Shown: positions 44,590 to 55,323 of the stretch, piece by piece | Layout: each line of letters starts with the position of its first letter | Position numbering within the stretch: position 1 is the stretch's first letter | Assembly (NCBI GenBank): GCA_030272155.1 | Contig: CP126192.1 | Coordinates: 2,390,501 to 2,454,500 of the forward strand | Direction of reading: 5' to 3' | DNA from: Tetradesmus obliquus | Taxonomy: Eukaryota; Chlorophyta; Chlorophyceae; Sphaeropleales; Scenedesmaceae | Length of the DNA stretch: 64,000 nt | Position numbers and translations under genes: made by a program | Notes under the pieces: model-generated | The model's database searches: none | What the model was told of the DNA's origin: nothing | What the model saw: only the letters and a program-made list of their open reading frames with translations

Positions 44590-47160
44590 ATGCCACCGTT
44601 CGTTGCAGGACTCATGCAGGCATGTGGGCGTCTGCCCAGCCTGGAGCGCTTCCCCAGCAAACTGGCCCGACTAGCCAGCGAGGATGCTGTCAGCGACTTT
44701 GCCTGCCTGCCGGACGAGCTGCTCTTGCTGGTGGTAAAGCGCCTGGGTGGCGTACAAGAGCTGCTGTCCTTTGCAGCGTGTGCTCAGCGTTTCCACGGAG
44801 CTGTGGTGGTAAGTGCGCTGTTGGCAATTGCAGGGCCGCTGTGTGGGCGCAGGCAGACCGTGGCTTGGTCATTGAAGCAGAATGGGTAGCGCTTTCGGAT
44901 GACGTGCAGACAGAGCTGCAGCGGGGACGCGTCAGTCAGCAGCTGACCAGGAACTTGCTGTAGGGTCTTTCCCTTGGTTCTGCCGTGGTCTTGCGGGAAC
45001 ACGTGCACAGCAAACGCTGAAGCGATTGCGATGTGTTTACTGCTATAATTCAGGGCCACAGACTGGCCGATGATGCTCCATCTGCTGCCCAGCGTAGTAG
45101 TACGTGGCAACAGCAGGTGCCCGCTCTGCACGGTTTTGCTTTAAATGCTCGTGTTGATGGAATTTTCGGAACCTGAAGTACGCCGCTTTGTTTCGGCGGT
45201 GCTGCTCACTACGGACCCGCTCCTGCTGCTCCCCCTGCTGCTCTCCTGCAAACAACCCTACTTGGTCATTCACAGAACAACGAGCCAATCTGGGAGTCCC
45301 TGTTCTCCAAGCGTTTCGGCAAGCCCACCAAGCTGCACCTGTCTGCCCACAACCTTGCTGGCTCCTGGCTGACCCTCTACAGAGCCAAGGTCATCACAGC
45401 AAAGGCAGCAGAGCCCTGGCGCAAGCCAACCACGTTTGAGCTTCAAGCAGCACTGCAGGACTTGGCACATGGTGGCAGCAGCGGCAGCTACAGCATCAGC
45501 AGCAGCTGCAGCAGCAGCGACGTAGTCCCTGGCAGCCCCAGCTGCAGTGTGAGTGACAACAGCCAGAGCAGCAGCAGCACGGAGGTGCCTCTGGAGCCTG
45601 GCCAGGAGGCAGCAGCAGCAGCAGCAGAAGTTGACACACTGGCTGTTGTGTTCCTTGTTGATGGCAGCGGCAGTGTGGGAGAAGGTGAGGCAGCCGATGA
45701 GGCAGGCACTCAAACTGCTGCATATGCCATCTGTGTCGCAATGCGTGTTTGTCAACGGCTGCACTTGCAAGGCTATGTGCAGCCTTATCAGTTGCGCCCT
45801 GCAAGTGATCACACGACTGATTGGCCGTGCTTTTAGTCACGCCGCCTCAACAAATGACGGCGTGCTGTGCTGCATGTTGCGCTGCATGTTGACTGCTGCA
45901 GAAGACTTCACCTGCATGACTGAGTTCCTGGAGACTGCTGGCCAGGCCGTGGCTGCTGTGCCACACAGCAAGGTACACATCAGCATAGCGGCAAGCGTCC
46001 TGTTGGCTTGTATAGCATTGTGCGCATACAAGTCAGCCCCCGTCCTGGCAGGCATGAAGTGCCGGATACTGCAGTGCGTGTATGTTGCAGGGATTGCACC
46101 AGCATGCTGTCCTGTGCCCTTTGTGCAAGTGGTGTGCAAGGCCCTGTGCAGTGGACAGTGGGCTAGCCGCTGGTTGTTTGCTGGTACCTGCAACTGCACA
46201 ATCTCAGTATCATGCGCTGCTGCTGCTGCTGCTGCTGCTGCTGCCGCCGCTGCTGCTGCCGCTGCTGCAGGTGTCCATTGTGCAGTTCAGCAACGACACG
46301 CGCGTGGAGGTGCCGCTGGGCCCCTGGCAGAAGGACAGCTTCGAGGCAGGCATCAGGAACATGGTGAGGGCCGGCAGCAGCAGGGCACTGCTGTAGACAC
46401 CGAGTTGACATAAGATCGCATTGTATGTGTAAGAGCGGACCTAAGCTGGCGTCAACATGATGAAGGTACAACGTCTTTTGACATGTGTGGGTTGAGTACC
46501 CTGTTGCGCGGCACAGGCAGCGCATTCACTTCTGTGCTGATGGTGCTGTGCATGTGCATGCCACGGCTGCTGCCGTCCTGATGTTTGCTGTGTATCCAGC
46601 TTGAGCAGCGAAACACAGCACGTGGCATGCTGCGGAGCTGGCACGGCTGCGCGTCCAAGCGGTGCAAGACACCCGCACCAGCAGCTCAGTATCTGCACGG
46701 CAGCAGCACGTTTTCTGCTGCTTGCGCCGCGCGCGCGTGCGCACTTCTCCTTATCCTTATGCGGCCACCTGCCAGCGTTCACTCTTCGCTGCATGCCGCT
46801 GCACCCACGCCCACCCCCTCTCCACAGGTGCGCATGAACGGCGGCACAAACATCGCCGCAGCCGTGGCCAAGGCCGGCTCCCTCTTCAAATCCTGCGCCA
46901 GCTGCACCCCTTCAACGCGCCGCGTGCTGGTGCTGCTCACTGACGGCCGCATTGACTCGTACCAGGCACGGGAGGCAGGCCAGATGGTGGGCCAGCTGGC
47001 AGATGAGCAGGCGAATGTGGGGCTGTGGGCCTTTGGAGTGGGCCGGGGCGTGGATGTGGGGGAGCTTGTGAGGATTATTGAGGGGGCTGGAGGGGCGGCA
47101 AAGGGGCTGGGGGCTGAGCGGTATGTGGAGCTATGCGTGAGGGATGATGCGCCCTGGTGA
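44590..47160 (+). CDS. F-box and von Willebrand factor A (vWA) domain fusion protein
   Basis: Five exons, 44590–44808, 45276–45684, 45902–45972, 46271–46363 and 46828–47160, give 374 residues. Residues ~39–88 form an F-box: CLPDELLLLVVKRLGG, then AACAQRFHGAVV and EPIWESLFSKRFG across the first splice. A Ser-rich linker (~130–185) follows. Residues ~195–370 form a vWA domain with a complete metal-ion-dependent adhesion site: DGSGS in VVFLVDGSGSVGE (~202–206), Thr271 in NGGTNIAAAV and Asp303 in VLVLLTDGRID. F-boxes bind SKP1 in SCF ubiquitin ligases, while vWA domains bind partners through Mg2+. The product is therefore best read as an SCF substrate receptor with a vWA recognition module (inference). 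No signal peptide is seen, which fits an intracellular role. Intron 3 ends in a (GCT)n tract at the acceptor. Confidence 0.83.
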
Positions 47161-50079
47161 GGCGGTTGTGTGTCCACAGGAATGTATAACAAAAGATCAC
47201 ATGTACAACAGCAGATGCAAGATACGCGTGCACCCAAGATGGCTGGAAGGAGAGTTTCCAGGAGGGTGTTGGTGTGAGCGTTTTTGTTGGCATTGTGATG
47301 CATGATTACGACATGTGGCAATGACAAGAGAGTGACATGGGGGCAGGTGGAGGATGCCGGCGGCTGTGGGCATGGCTTTGCGCGGCACACTGCATGTTGC
47401 TGCTTGCAGAACACCGCGGTGCCTTATGTGAGGTGCTGATGGCTGTAAGTGACAGGAAGCGTAGTGTGACAATGGCGCTCTGCAGGCGCGCAGCTGTGCC
47501 GCTGTTGTTTGTGTGTTCATAAAAGGTATGTTTTGACTGCCACACGCAATTTTTTCAGCTGCTGGTAGCATCTTGCGCTGTAGCAGCTGCTGCTGCATGG
47601 TAGCAGCTGTAGCAGTTGCCTGTCTGATGGTGTGGCTAGCCAGCTGACGCAAAGTGTGGAATCTGCGGGCACTGCAGGATCATACAAGCGTTTCAGTCAC
47701 CAATGCAGCCTGGAGCTGCTTTCCGTATTGCGGCAGTATCACCTGCTTCTTGCTTTCATGCACTGCTTGGTGCGTTGAGCGGAGTTGTACATCATGTGTT
47801 GTGTTGCTGACGAGTGCCAATTGTTGGCAGCTGTAACGGCTGTCTAGCAGCTGACCATCGAGCTGTTGGACTTGTACCAAAGATGTTCTTGTACCATGCT
47901 TGTGAAAAGAGGGATTGCTTGTGTGCAGCTGGCGCATGCAACACGCCAACCCATTGAGGTGCAGTTACTAGCTGAAACTGCACCTGTGGTGCTGCTTGTC
48001 TGCAGCGTGCGCATGCATGCAACAATCTGTTTTCTGTTCTGGAGTAGTCTGTGTGTGTGCCTGTACGTTCTCATGTTGTACAGCAACACTTGTCTCCTGC
48101 AAGTGATTGCAAGCATGCCCAGGGCCCCAACAGTCTGTGTATGTCTGCGCACTGGCTAGGCACTCAGCTGTAGCTGGCAAGGCGTTTTGCTTATTAGTTG
48201 CGAATGCATACGTCCCAGAGCCGCACTGGCGGTGTATCACTATTCATGTACATCAAAGAAATGAATGCATGCTCAGGGGTTTGCTGTAGTTGTTGCAATC
48301 AGCTGCACTCTCAGAGCAGGGTTGACTTGGTGGACACCTGGCAGATGCCTGTGCCGTGTTGCTCGAGTATGCATGCAAGCGCAGCGCTAGCAGTTGAATG
48401 TTGTGGCTCAGGTATGCATGCAAGCACAGCGCTAGCATTGCAGAGGTAGCATTGCAGCTACACATGCACTGGCTTACTGGCTGCGAGGCTCAGGTGTTTG
48501 TTTGGCAGCATTTGCTGTTACGACTTACAGTCAGCAACTCATTCAGGAGTAGCATGACCTACAGTTTGACCACTGTATTTGCTGTATTGCCTGTTGCATC
48601 GTCAGGTTGTACACACTGCTCTCTTTGCCTTTGGCAGCGGGTGCTGCTGTCGTGTGCTGTGCTGCAACACTGCAGTGCTGCAGTTGCATCCCGTGTTTCC
48701 TTGTATACTATGCCTTACAAGCCCGAAAACGTATTTGTACACTATGTGAGAGGGCTGTGCTGCATCACTTTCAGAGTTTCGGCAAGGATTACAGATAGGG
48801 CCCATCATTTTCAGGTTACTGCAGCTGTGGCAGTGCCGAGCCGGCCGCTGCTTGGTTGCAACCGTCCATATTTTGCTGTGGGCTTCTCCTGCTGCGGCGT
48901 AACTGAGAGCATTTTTGTGACTTCTCAGACGACGTCAATTGACTTGCAAGGCGCAACACTTACAGGGCCATAGAGCGGTTGTACAATGAAGTGCTGCCGG
49001 AGCAGTCACAGCTGTACAGCATGCTGTAGCAGTGCGCACTGCTGGCAGCACAACCTGACTAGCCAGTAGTGCGCTGCAGACACTGCCTGCCATCATGACT
49101 GACAGCATGCTGCCGCCCACATGCATATGCAGCATAAGAGCTGTGCCCAACATGATGCACACCACAGCACCAACAAACAAACTGCCGATGCAAACTGGTC
49201 ATTTTCAAACAACAATCATGCTCACAACACCATGCATGCGGCCGTAGTAACCTGCAAGCTTCTTCAGCGTCACATGCAATGGCATAATCACGCTGTTATC
49301 CGACTGTTAGTCGCCGTGCCACTAAGTCTGCAAACATTTTTGGCAACGTAGCCAAAACCACGGCAGACAAGGAAAAGCCCGGCCCATCACCTGGGGCAAC
49401 GGCTGCAACCAACTACCTTGCCCTGCTGTTTAGCAGTATGAACAGAAGCAGGCACAGTGCGCTGGTGAGGACCACAGCCAGCAGCGCGCACAGGATGACA
49501 GCTCAGCACACCAAGCAGAATGTGGGGCGGTGCACCAGAAAGCCAACCGAAGGCCATCCTCCTGCGCCCATCATGCATGCAGCAACAGCAGCAAACTAGC
49601 TACATTCTGGCCCGCCAATGCCTGAAGGATTCCATTGACGACAGGCGTCCATACACCAGCCTACCTGCCTACACACTGCTGCTATGCCGACTAGAACACG
49701 CCAGCCAAGCCCACTGCGTTGACACCTCTGCATGCCACGCCCTGCCATGCTCCTCTGCGCCACACACCACAGCCACATGCTGCCAGCTAATGCTGCTGCT
49801 TCCAGGTCAGCGCCTGGCACCGCTGCCACCCCCTCCCGCGGCAGCTGCAGCGTCACTAGGCGGGCAAACAACACCCCCCGCAGGTCCAAACCAGCACGCC
49901 CCGCGTTTCGCCAAGCTCATCAAACAGCTATAGCTGGCTAGCTTGCCTTGGCCCTGCCAGGCGCATTGAAGCGGCCATGTGCTGCTGCTGCTGCTGTTGC
50001 TGCAGAGTCACTGGGAGGGCATCCCCCGCTCCGAGGCCCAAACCACAGCGCCCTGCCTCCCGCCAAGCTCGTCAAACAG
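47161..50079. other. Long convergent intergenic region between F-box/vWA and ALG5 genes
   Basis: About 2.9 kb with no supported gene. It includes a 24-bp direct repeat (TATGCATGCAAGCGCAGCGC-like, near 48367 and 48412). From ~49839 it holds a diverged copy of the end of the ALG5 terminal exon. Part must be 3' UTR of both neighbours. Confidence 0.5.
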
Positions 50080-50116
50080 CTAGCTGGCCTTGGCCCTGCC
50101 AGGCGCATTGATGCGG
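49839..50116 (-). repeat. Duplicated 3' end of ALG5 terminal exon
   Basis: The segment ending the ALG5 frame (sense: NAPGRAKAS then stop, at ~50080–50110) recurs at ~49938–49976 with the same residues and stop. Shared flanks include GCCAAGCTCGTCAAACAGCT at ~50062 and GCCAAGCTCATCAAACAGCT at ~49909. Confidence 0.8.
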
Positions 50117-51715
50117 CCGTGTGCTGCCGTCTCCTCAGCCACGCGCCACAGCCCCAGCCACTGGTAGGCCAGCTTGAGGCTGACCAGCTCAAAGGCCATG
50201 TGCAGGATGCTGGTGAAGCGGATCTTGCTGCCAGGCATCTCCACCCACTGCACCTGCGGAGGGGCAAATAAAGCGGGGCAGGGGGAAGTGAGGCGTGGTC
50301 TGGTGAGCAGCAGCAGCAGCAGCAGATCTAGCAACAATGCATCTCCACCCGCTGCACCTGCGGAGGCGGCAATGGAGCGGGGCAGGAGGCAGTGAGGCGT
50401 GGTTTGGTGAGCAGCAGCAGCAGCAGAAGATCTAGCAACAATGCATCTCCATCCACTGTACCTGCAGAGGCGGCAATGACCCGGCGTGCAATGCAGCAGA
50501 GCAGGCTGAAGTGAGGCGCGATCTGGCTCAGCCACAGCAGCAGCAGCTGTTGCGTGCAGGACAACAAGAGCAACACCTGCAGCGCCGACAGCAGCAGACC
50601 TTGCAGCAATGCACACCTGCAGCACCGGAGGCAACGCCTTCCCACCATACATGGCAAGCTGCAAGCCTCCAGCCATTAGCACCGCACATATCCTGATTTG
50701 CTCGCAACAGGATAGGAAACCCAACAGGACAGAAATAAACCACTAGTAAACCAACATGACACAGGGCTTGCCAGGCGCACCTGCACCTCCTTCACAGGCA
50801 CGCCCAGGCGCTGCGCCAGGAACAGCAGCTCCACATCAAAGCACCAGCGCTGCAGCCGCTGGTTGGTGTACAGCACCGCGGCCGCGCGCCGCGTGAACAT
50901 CTTGAAGCCGCACTGCGTGTCCGCCACGGCATGCCCGGCCACAAACGTGACCAGGAAGTGGAAGCCGTGCATGAGGAAGTTGCGCAGCTTGCTGCGCTGC
51001 GCGAGCGCTGCCTTTTCCAAGTGTGCGCGGCTGCCGACAGCAACAGCCAGCGGCCCGCCTGCATCTGGCACTGCTGTTGCTGCGCTGCTGGTGAGAGTCT
51101 TGCCCTTGCCCCAACTTGCGGCCGCCACCTCCTGCAAGAGCAACATTGCAAGAGCATAGCAGTAGCACGCGGCGTTGGTTAGGAACAGCAGCAGGGGTAT
51201 GGGGCGCGATGCTGTGCTGTGCGCAGGGTGGGCGCGTTGCTGTTTGATTTACTTTGCAGCTGGCTGTTATGATAAGAGAGTTCCTGCAAGCCTCAGCGCA
51301 GCTAGCCGCGGGGCTGCTGGTGGGCGCGCCATGCAGGGTTGGCTGCAGGAGAGCCCAGCTGCTGACCCATGCTCGGCCAGGACAGGCATACTCCGTCACA
51401 CAGCGATTAGCCCACAGTGACGACCTTTCTCGATAACTCACAGCTGTGAGAACCCACCCACCTTCACAGCCGCCTCTAGGTTCTCCATGTCTGACACGCG
51501 CGTGGCGCCGTCTGCGTCCATCATCAGGCACAGCTCGCCCCGCGCGATCAGCATGCCCTCGCGCACCGCGCGCCCCTTGCCGCAGTTGTATGGCAGCCGC
51601 AGCAGCCGCACCGCGTCCACGCCATGCCGCTTGACAAAGCCCATGGCCACTGCTGCTGTGCTGTCCTTGCTGCCGTCATCCACAATGATGACCTCGTATG
51701 TGAAGGCAGGGCCCT

Positions 51716-51778
<63 letters not shown>

Positions 51779-52613
51779 CAGCAGAGATGAGGTGACAGCC
51801 CAGCCGGGCAGAGTGCCCCATGCACCTGCTGCTAAGATGCATGGCGGCAGGCCCTTGTGCTTTGTTCAAACTCTTGCGGATGCACACTACTAGAAATGAT
51901 GCCATTATTTCTTAATCTGGCAGTTGATCGAAAACAGCAGGGTTGAAGGACGCTGTCCAGCTGCCTGTATTTCAGCGGTGTCCCTGGCACTCACTGACCC
52001 TGGTGATGTGCAAGCATGCTGCTGTGTTATCTTATGGTTTACGTGCTGTGCAGGTCAGTGTCAAGCATGAGAACAAGCTTCTAAGCTTAGTTTGCAGCCT
52101 GCCATGCACAGCCTACTGAACAAGCAGTTCCTGCAGCACTGAGCATGTCTTGTACAACGTGATCATTGTGGCAGCGGTTACCGGTGCTACAACCGCATTT
52201 GTGACTGCTGCTCAACCAATTGAACCCCTTCGCATGCATACATTCAGCATCATCTTGCAAGCGCCGCCATGCCGGTGCACGATACGCGTCCTGCAAGCGA
52301 CTGTGCGGAACCAGCTGCCTGCACAGCTTACCTCTGTGTTGCGCCTGCGCTGCAGGTATGCCAGCGTCTCATCTAGTGTTGCTGGCAGCCTGTCCTCCTC
52401 ATTGTATGCAGGCACCACCACAGACAGCCGCTTCGTCGCTGCGCCCCAAATTGATGGGCACAGCAGCGGCTTGATACTGCTGGGGTCCTCTATCTGCAGC
52501 TGCAGGCCCTCGCTACTGTCCTGGTCCAGCCGTGCCCAGAACGCGAGAACCTGTCTCACAACATACGTAGCGACTAGTGCCAAGCTCACTGCTACTATCA
52601 GTGGCAGGTCCAT
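50080..52613 (-). CDS. ALG5: Dolichyl-phosphate β-glucosyltransferase (ALG5)
   Basis: Four exons in sense order, 52613–52332, 51713–51462, 51131–50781 and 50253–50080, give 352 residues, close to the family length (~330). A single N-terminal anchor (PLIVAVSLALVATYVV, ~4–20) precedes a GT2 glycosyltransferase domain. That domain has LSVVVPAYNEEDRLPATLDE, VIIVDDGSKDST (Asp106/Asp107), LPYNCGKGRAVREGM, and the DxD site MMDADGA (Asp160, Asp162). It also has VADTQCGFKMF and WCFDVELLFLAQRLG. ALG5 transfers glucose from UDP-glucose to dolichyl phosphate on the cytosolic face of the ER, supplying the last three glucoses of the N-glycan precursor. Intron 3 contains three 104-bp tandem units that repeat the exon 4 acceptor. 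Intron 1 ends in ~20 CTG triplets at the acceptor. Identification is secure. Confidence 0.95.
50236..50540 (-). repeat. Three 104-bp tandem units repeating the ALG5 exon 4 acceptor
   Basis: Units begin with CATCTCCACCCACTGCACCTG at 50236, with related copies at 50340 and 50444, a 104-base period. On the sense strand each gives CCTCCGCAG (CCTCTGCAG in the third) followed by GTGCAG or GTACAG. Only the unit next to exon 4 leads into the full reading frame; the frame in the second unit stops after about nine codons. Confidence 0.93.
51715..51777. repeat. (CAG)n microsatellite before ALG5 exon 2 acceptor
   Basis: About 20 triplets. On the sense strand this is (CTG)n ending GCAG directly at exon 2. 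Confidence 0.92.
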
Positions 52614-55323
52614 GCTGCTGCCTGCCTACTGGCTGTTGCTGTGCTGCTGCTTGCTGCAGCCTAACCAGGCAGCCGCGCCAGCACCAGACTGCTATGTTGT
52701 TTGAGTGTGGCGTGTCCGACTGTATGCGTAGGTACGTTTGCTGCGGTGAGTACCACCGAGGCCGCGACAGCAACAGCAAGGAGCCCTGCAGGAGGCTGTG
52801 ATTCCAGCTTGATTTTTAAGAATGATCTGCTCAGGTCGAAAACGAAGCAGCTGACACGACACAGCACAGCGATCAACTGCAGACGATCACCCCTACTGTA
52901 GTGCAGTCCGTTTTGTTGGTTGGCTGTGCATTCGGGCAGTTGCAGCACGGCCAGTACAGCCAGCAAACCTTTCAAGCAAAACTGCAAGCAGTGGTAGGAT
53001 GGACTGCAACAGAGAACACTAATCGTCGCCATAACACACCCTGACAGGATGCAGGCTGTGTCATATGATCCTCATTCAGCTGCATGCTGGGTGCTGTTCT
53101 CCTGTGTGCACGTGTCCACACTTGCTTTTGAACAACTTCGGTAAATAAGGGTTATAACGTGCATGCAGGTCAATCATTGCAGGTCAATCATTGCATCGGT
53201 GTTTGGACTGACTGGCGCTGCTAGCCTGCCATCTGTCAGCTTCAGGGCTTGGCGCCTGAGAGGCGCCTCTGACAGACATGCATGTCAGCACTGCGGATTG
53301 AGCTCTCCAAAGAAGCTGCTTACAAGCACATCAAGTGCCAGCTCAGTACCACTTAATTGGACGTCGCAAAATTACCTTGTTTTTTGTTACAGCCTCTGCT
53401 ACATGACAGGGGCGGGGGCCCAGGTGAGCTCTGATCGGAGCCAGGCTGAACCTAGCCTAGGTTTAGTAATCGCACCCCAAGGCTGATGGCCTGTCAAGAT
53501 CATGACAGTCATCATATTCAGATCACCAATAAAGATCATAACACTGACAGCCTAATTTAGGCTGTGCTGGCAGCAGGGTACATGCAACGCCTCAGGTTTG
53601 CAGCAGGTGCCACTGCTCGTGCCAAATAATGCAAAAGGAATGCTCAGCAACGGCACTCGTGAGGAGACACACAACAGGCCCGCACACGTTCAGCCAACCC
53701 ACCATAATGTGCAATGTGCCAGAGATTTCATTCCTGGTCACACTGCTGCAGTACTCCACACTCAACATCAGGTTAAGCACTCACTGGCGGCCACTGCGTC
53801 ACACCCATGTGAATGGTTAGCAGCGATGCATTCGCTGAGCATATGACTCAGCCACTCTGCAAAAGCAGCAGGTACTAGCCAGTAGCTGTGCGCATCAAAC
53901 ATGCAAGGCACGCTAACCTCCACTGCAGGTGCGCTGCATGCAACCAATAATATTAGTTTTATTTAGACTGGTGTGCAGGCCGTACCATTGGGCCCTGTTG
54001 GTGAGCACCAATCAACCAGCACATTGCTGCCTGAAACAATTGTGGCAGCACAACAGCTGCAGCTGCATCATTCTGCGGCGGCTGATGCCAAACACTAGCG
54101 CACAGCACACATGCGCGCTTCACTGTGCAGAATTGTAAAGGTGCACGCAGCTGCTGAGTAGCAGTTGCATTCCTGGGTTCAGAAGAGATGCCGGCACCAT
54201 CAAATGCTCCAATGCTTCAAAGGTGCTGTGCAAAAGGGATACCTCCAGCTGCATCTACGCCAGTTCCACACAGGTGTGACAACAGGGATGATGTCTTGCC
54301 AGTTAGCACCAACTCTGAGCTGCTTCTACATCGCTGCCAGACAAACTCAGGTTTGCCGTGAGCAGCAGTGAGCTGCAGTAGTGCAGCTAGGGTTCAAAGC
54401 TAAGCAGCCTCAGGCTGCAATACAGTGCAGCAACAACCACCATCATGACATGTACATGATGTACACAAACAGCATGCCATGCTACAAATCGCTAGTCGCC
54501 TGTACAATCATACAATACTCTTCAGCGTAACAACTTTGCAAATGCGAAAGAGATGGACATGTGATCAACTGGCACCCAGCAACCATCTAGTGCACACACA
54601 GCCAACCAACCCGCAACCACAGAGCTGTTTTCACTTTGGGCAATAGTACTCCTTCACATGGCACCACAGCTCCAAACCAGTGGCATGGTACCTGACTGCT
54701 CATCACCAAATTTGCCTGCTCAGAGCTGCAGCACATGCAGGGCAGACCCTTTGCCTGTTTGAAAGCGCTATATTCTAAGCATCCCACAACCAAAGAGCTT
54801 TCCTTCAATCTTCATCCGACGCAACACCTTTGAAGCATTACCCTAATAATACGACAGTACATACCTGTGAAGCCCTGAAAATATGGCAGTAATACATACT
54901 GTTCAAGACATACAATACTGCCCCGGCAAGCGCTTCAGCGCTTGCGAACCAGAAACTTTGCTTTTGGCAGTGTACCAGCGTGGATGAACGCCAGTGGTAG
55001 GAGACAGGTACTGACTCCTGACAATGCTGGTCTGTACACATATGTGTTGCTGGAGCATTGAAGCAAACAAACACTCCCTCTCTCTCCGGACCAACACTGC
55101 TCTTTCACAATATTCAGCAAGCAGGGGAGCCCTGTCCAAGCCATCCCAGTAAACCAACTCGCTGCACATGGGCCGCTGCAAACAGACCCACATGTAACAA
55201 GTCTGTCTGAAAAGCACCCGCCATGGTGATTTTTGGCAATGCTTTCATTTTTGGAAAACAGCTTTCAACTCCAGCAGCTCTGAGTGTGCCAGCACGCTGA
55301 CAGTACCGCTGATTCATGGATCT
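52614..55323. other. Region between ALG5 promoter and Gln-rich gene
   Basis: Both flanking genes are on the minus strand. The ALG5 promoter should lie at the left end. The rest (53.5–55.3 kb) is lower in GC and has no defensible exon; it may include a long 3' UTR of the Gln-rich gene. A 17-base direct duplication (CAGGTCAATCATTG) occurs near 53167–53195. Confidence 0.45.

Noticed and set aside
51717..51777. Poly-Ser/Ala/Gln/Leu frames over the (CAG)n tract
   Set aside because: Tract is intronic on the ALG5 strand; frames arise from the triplet repeat.
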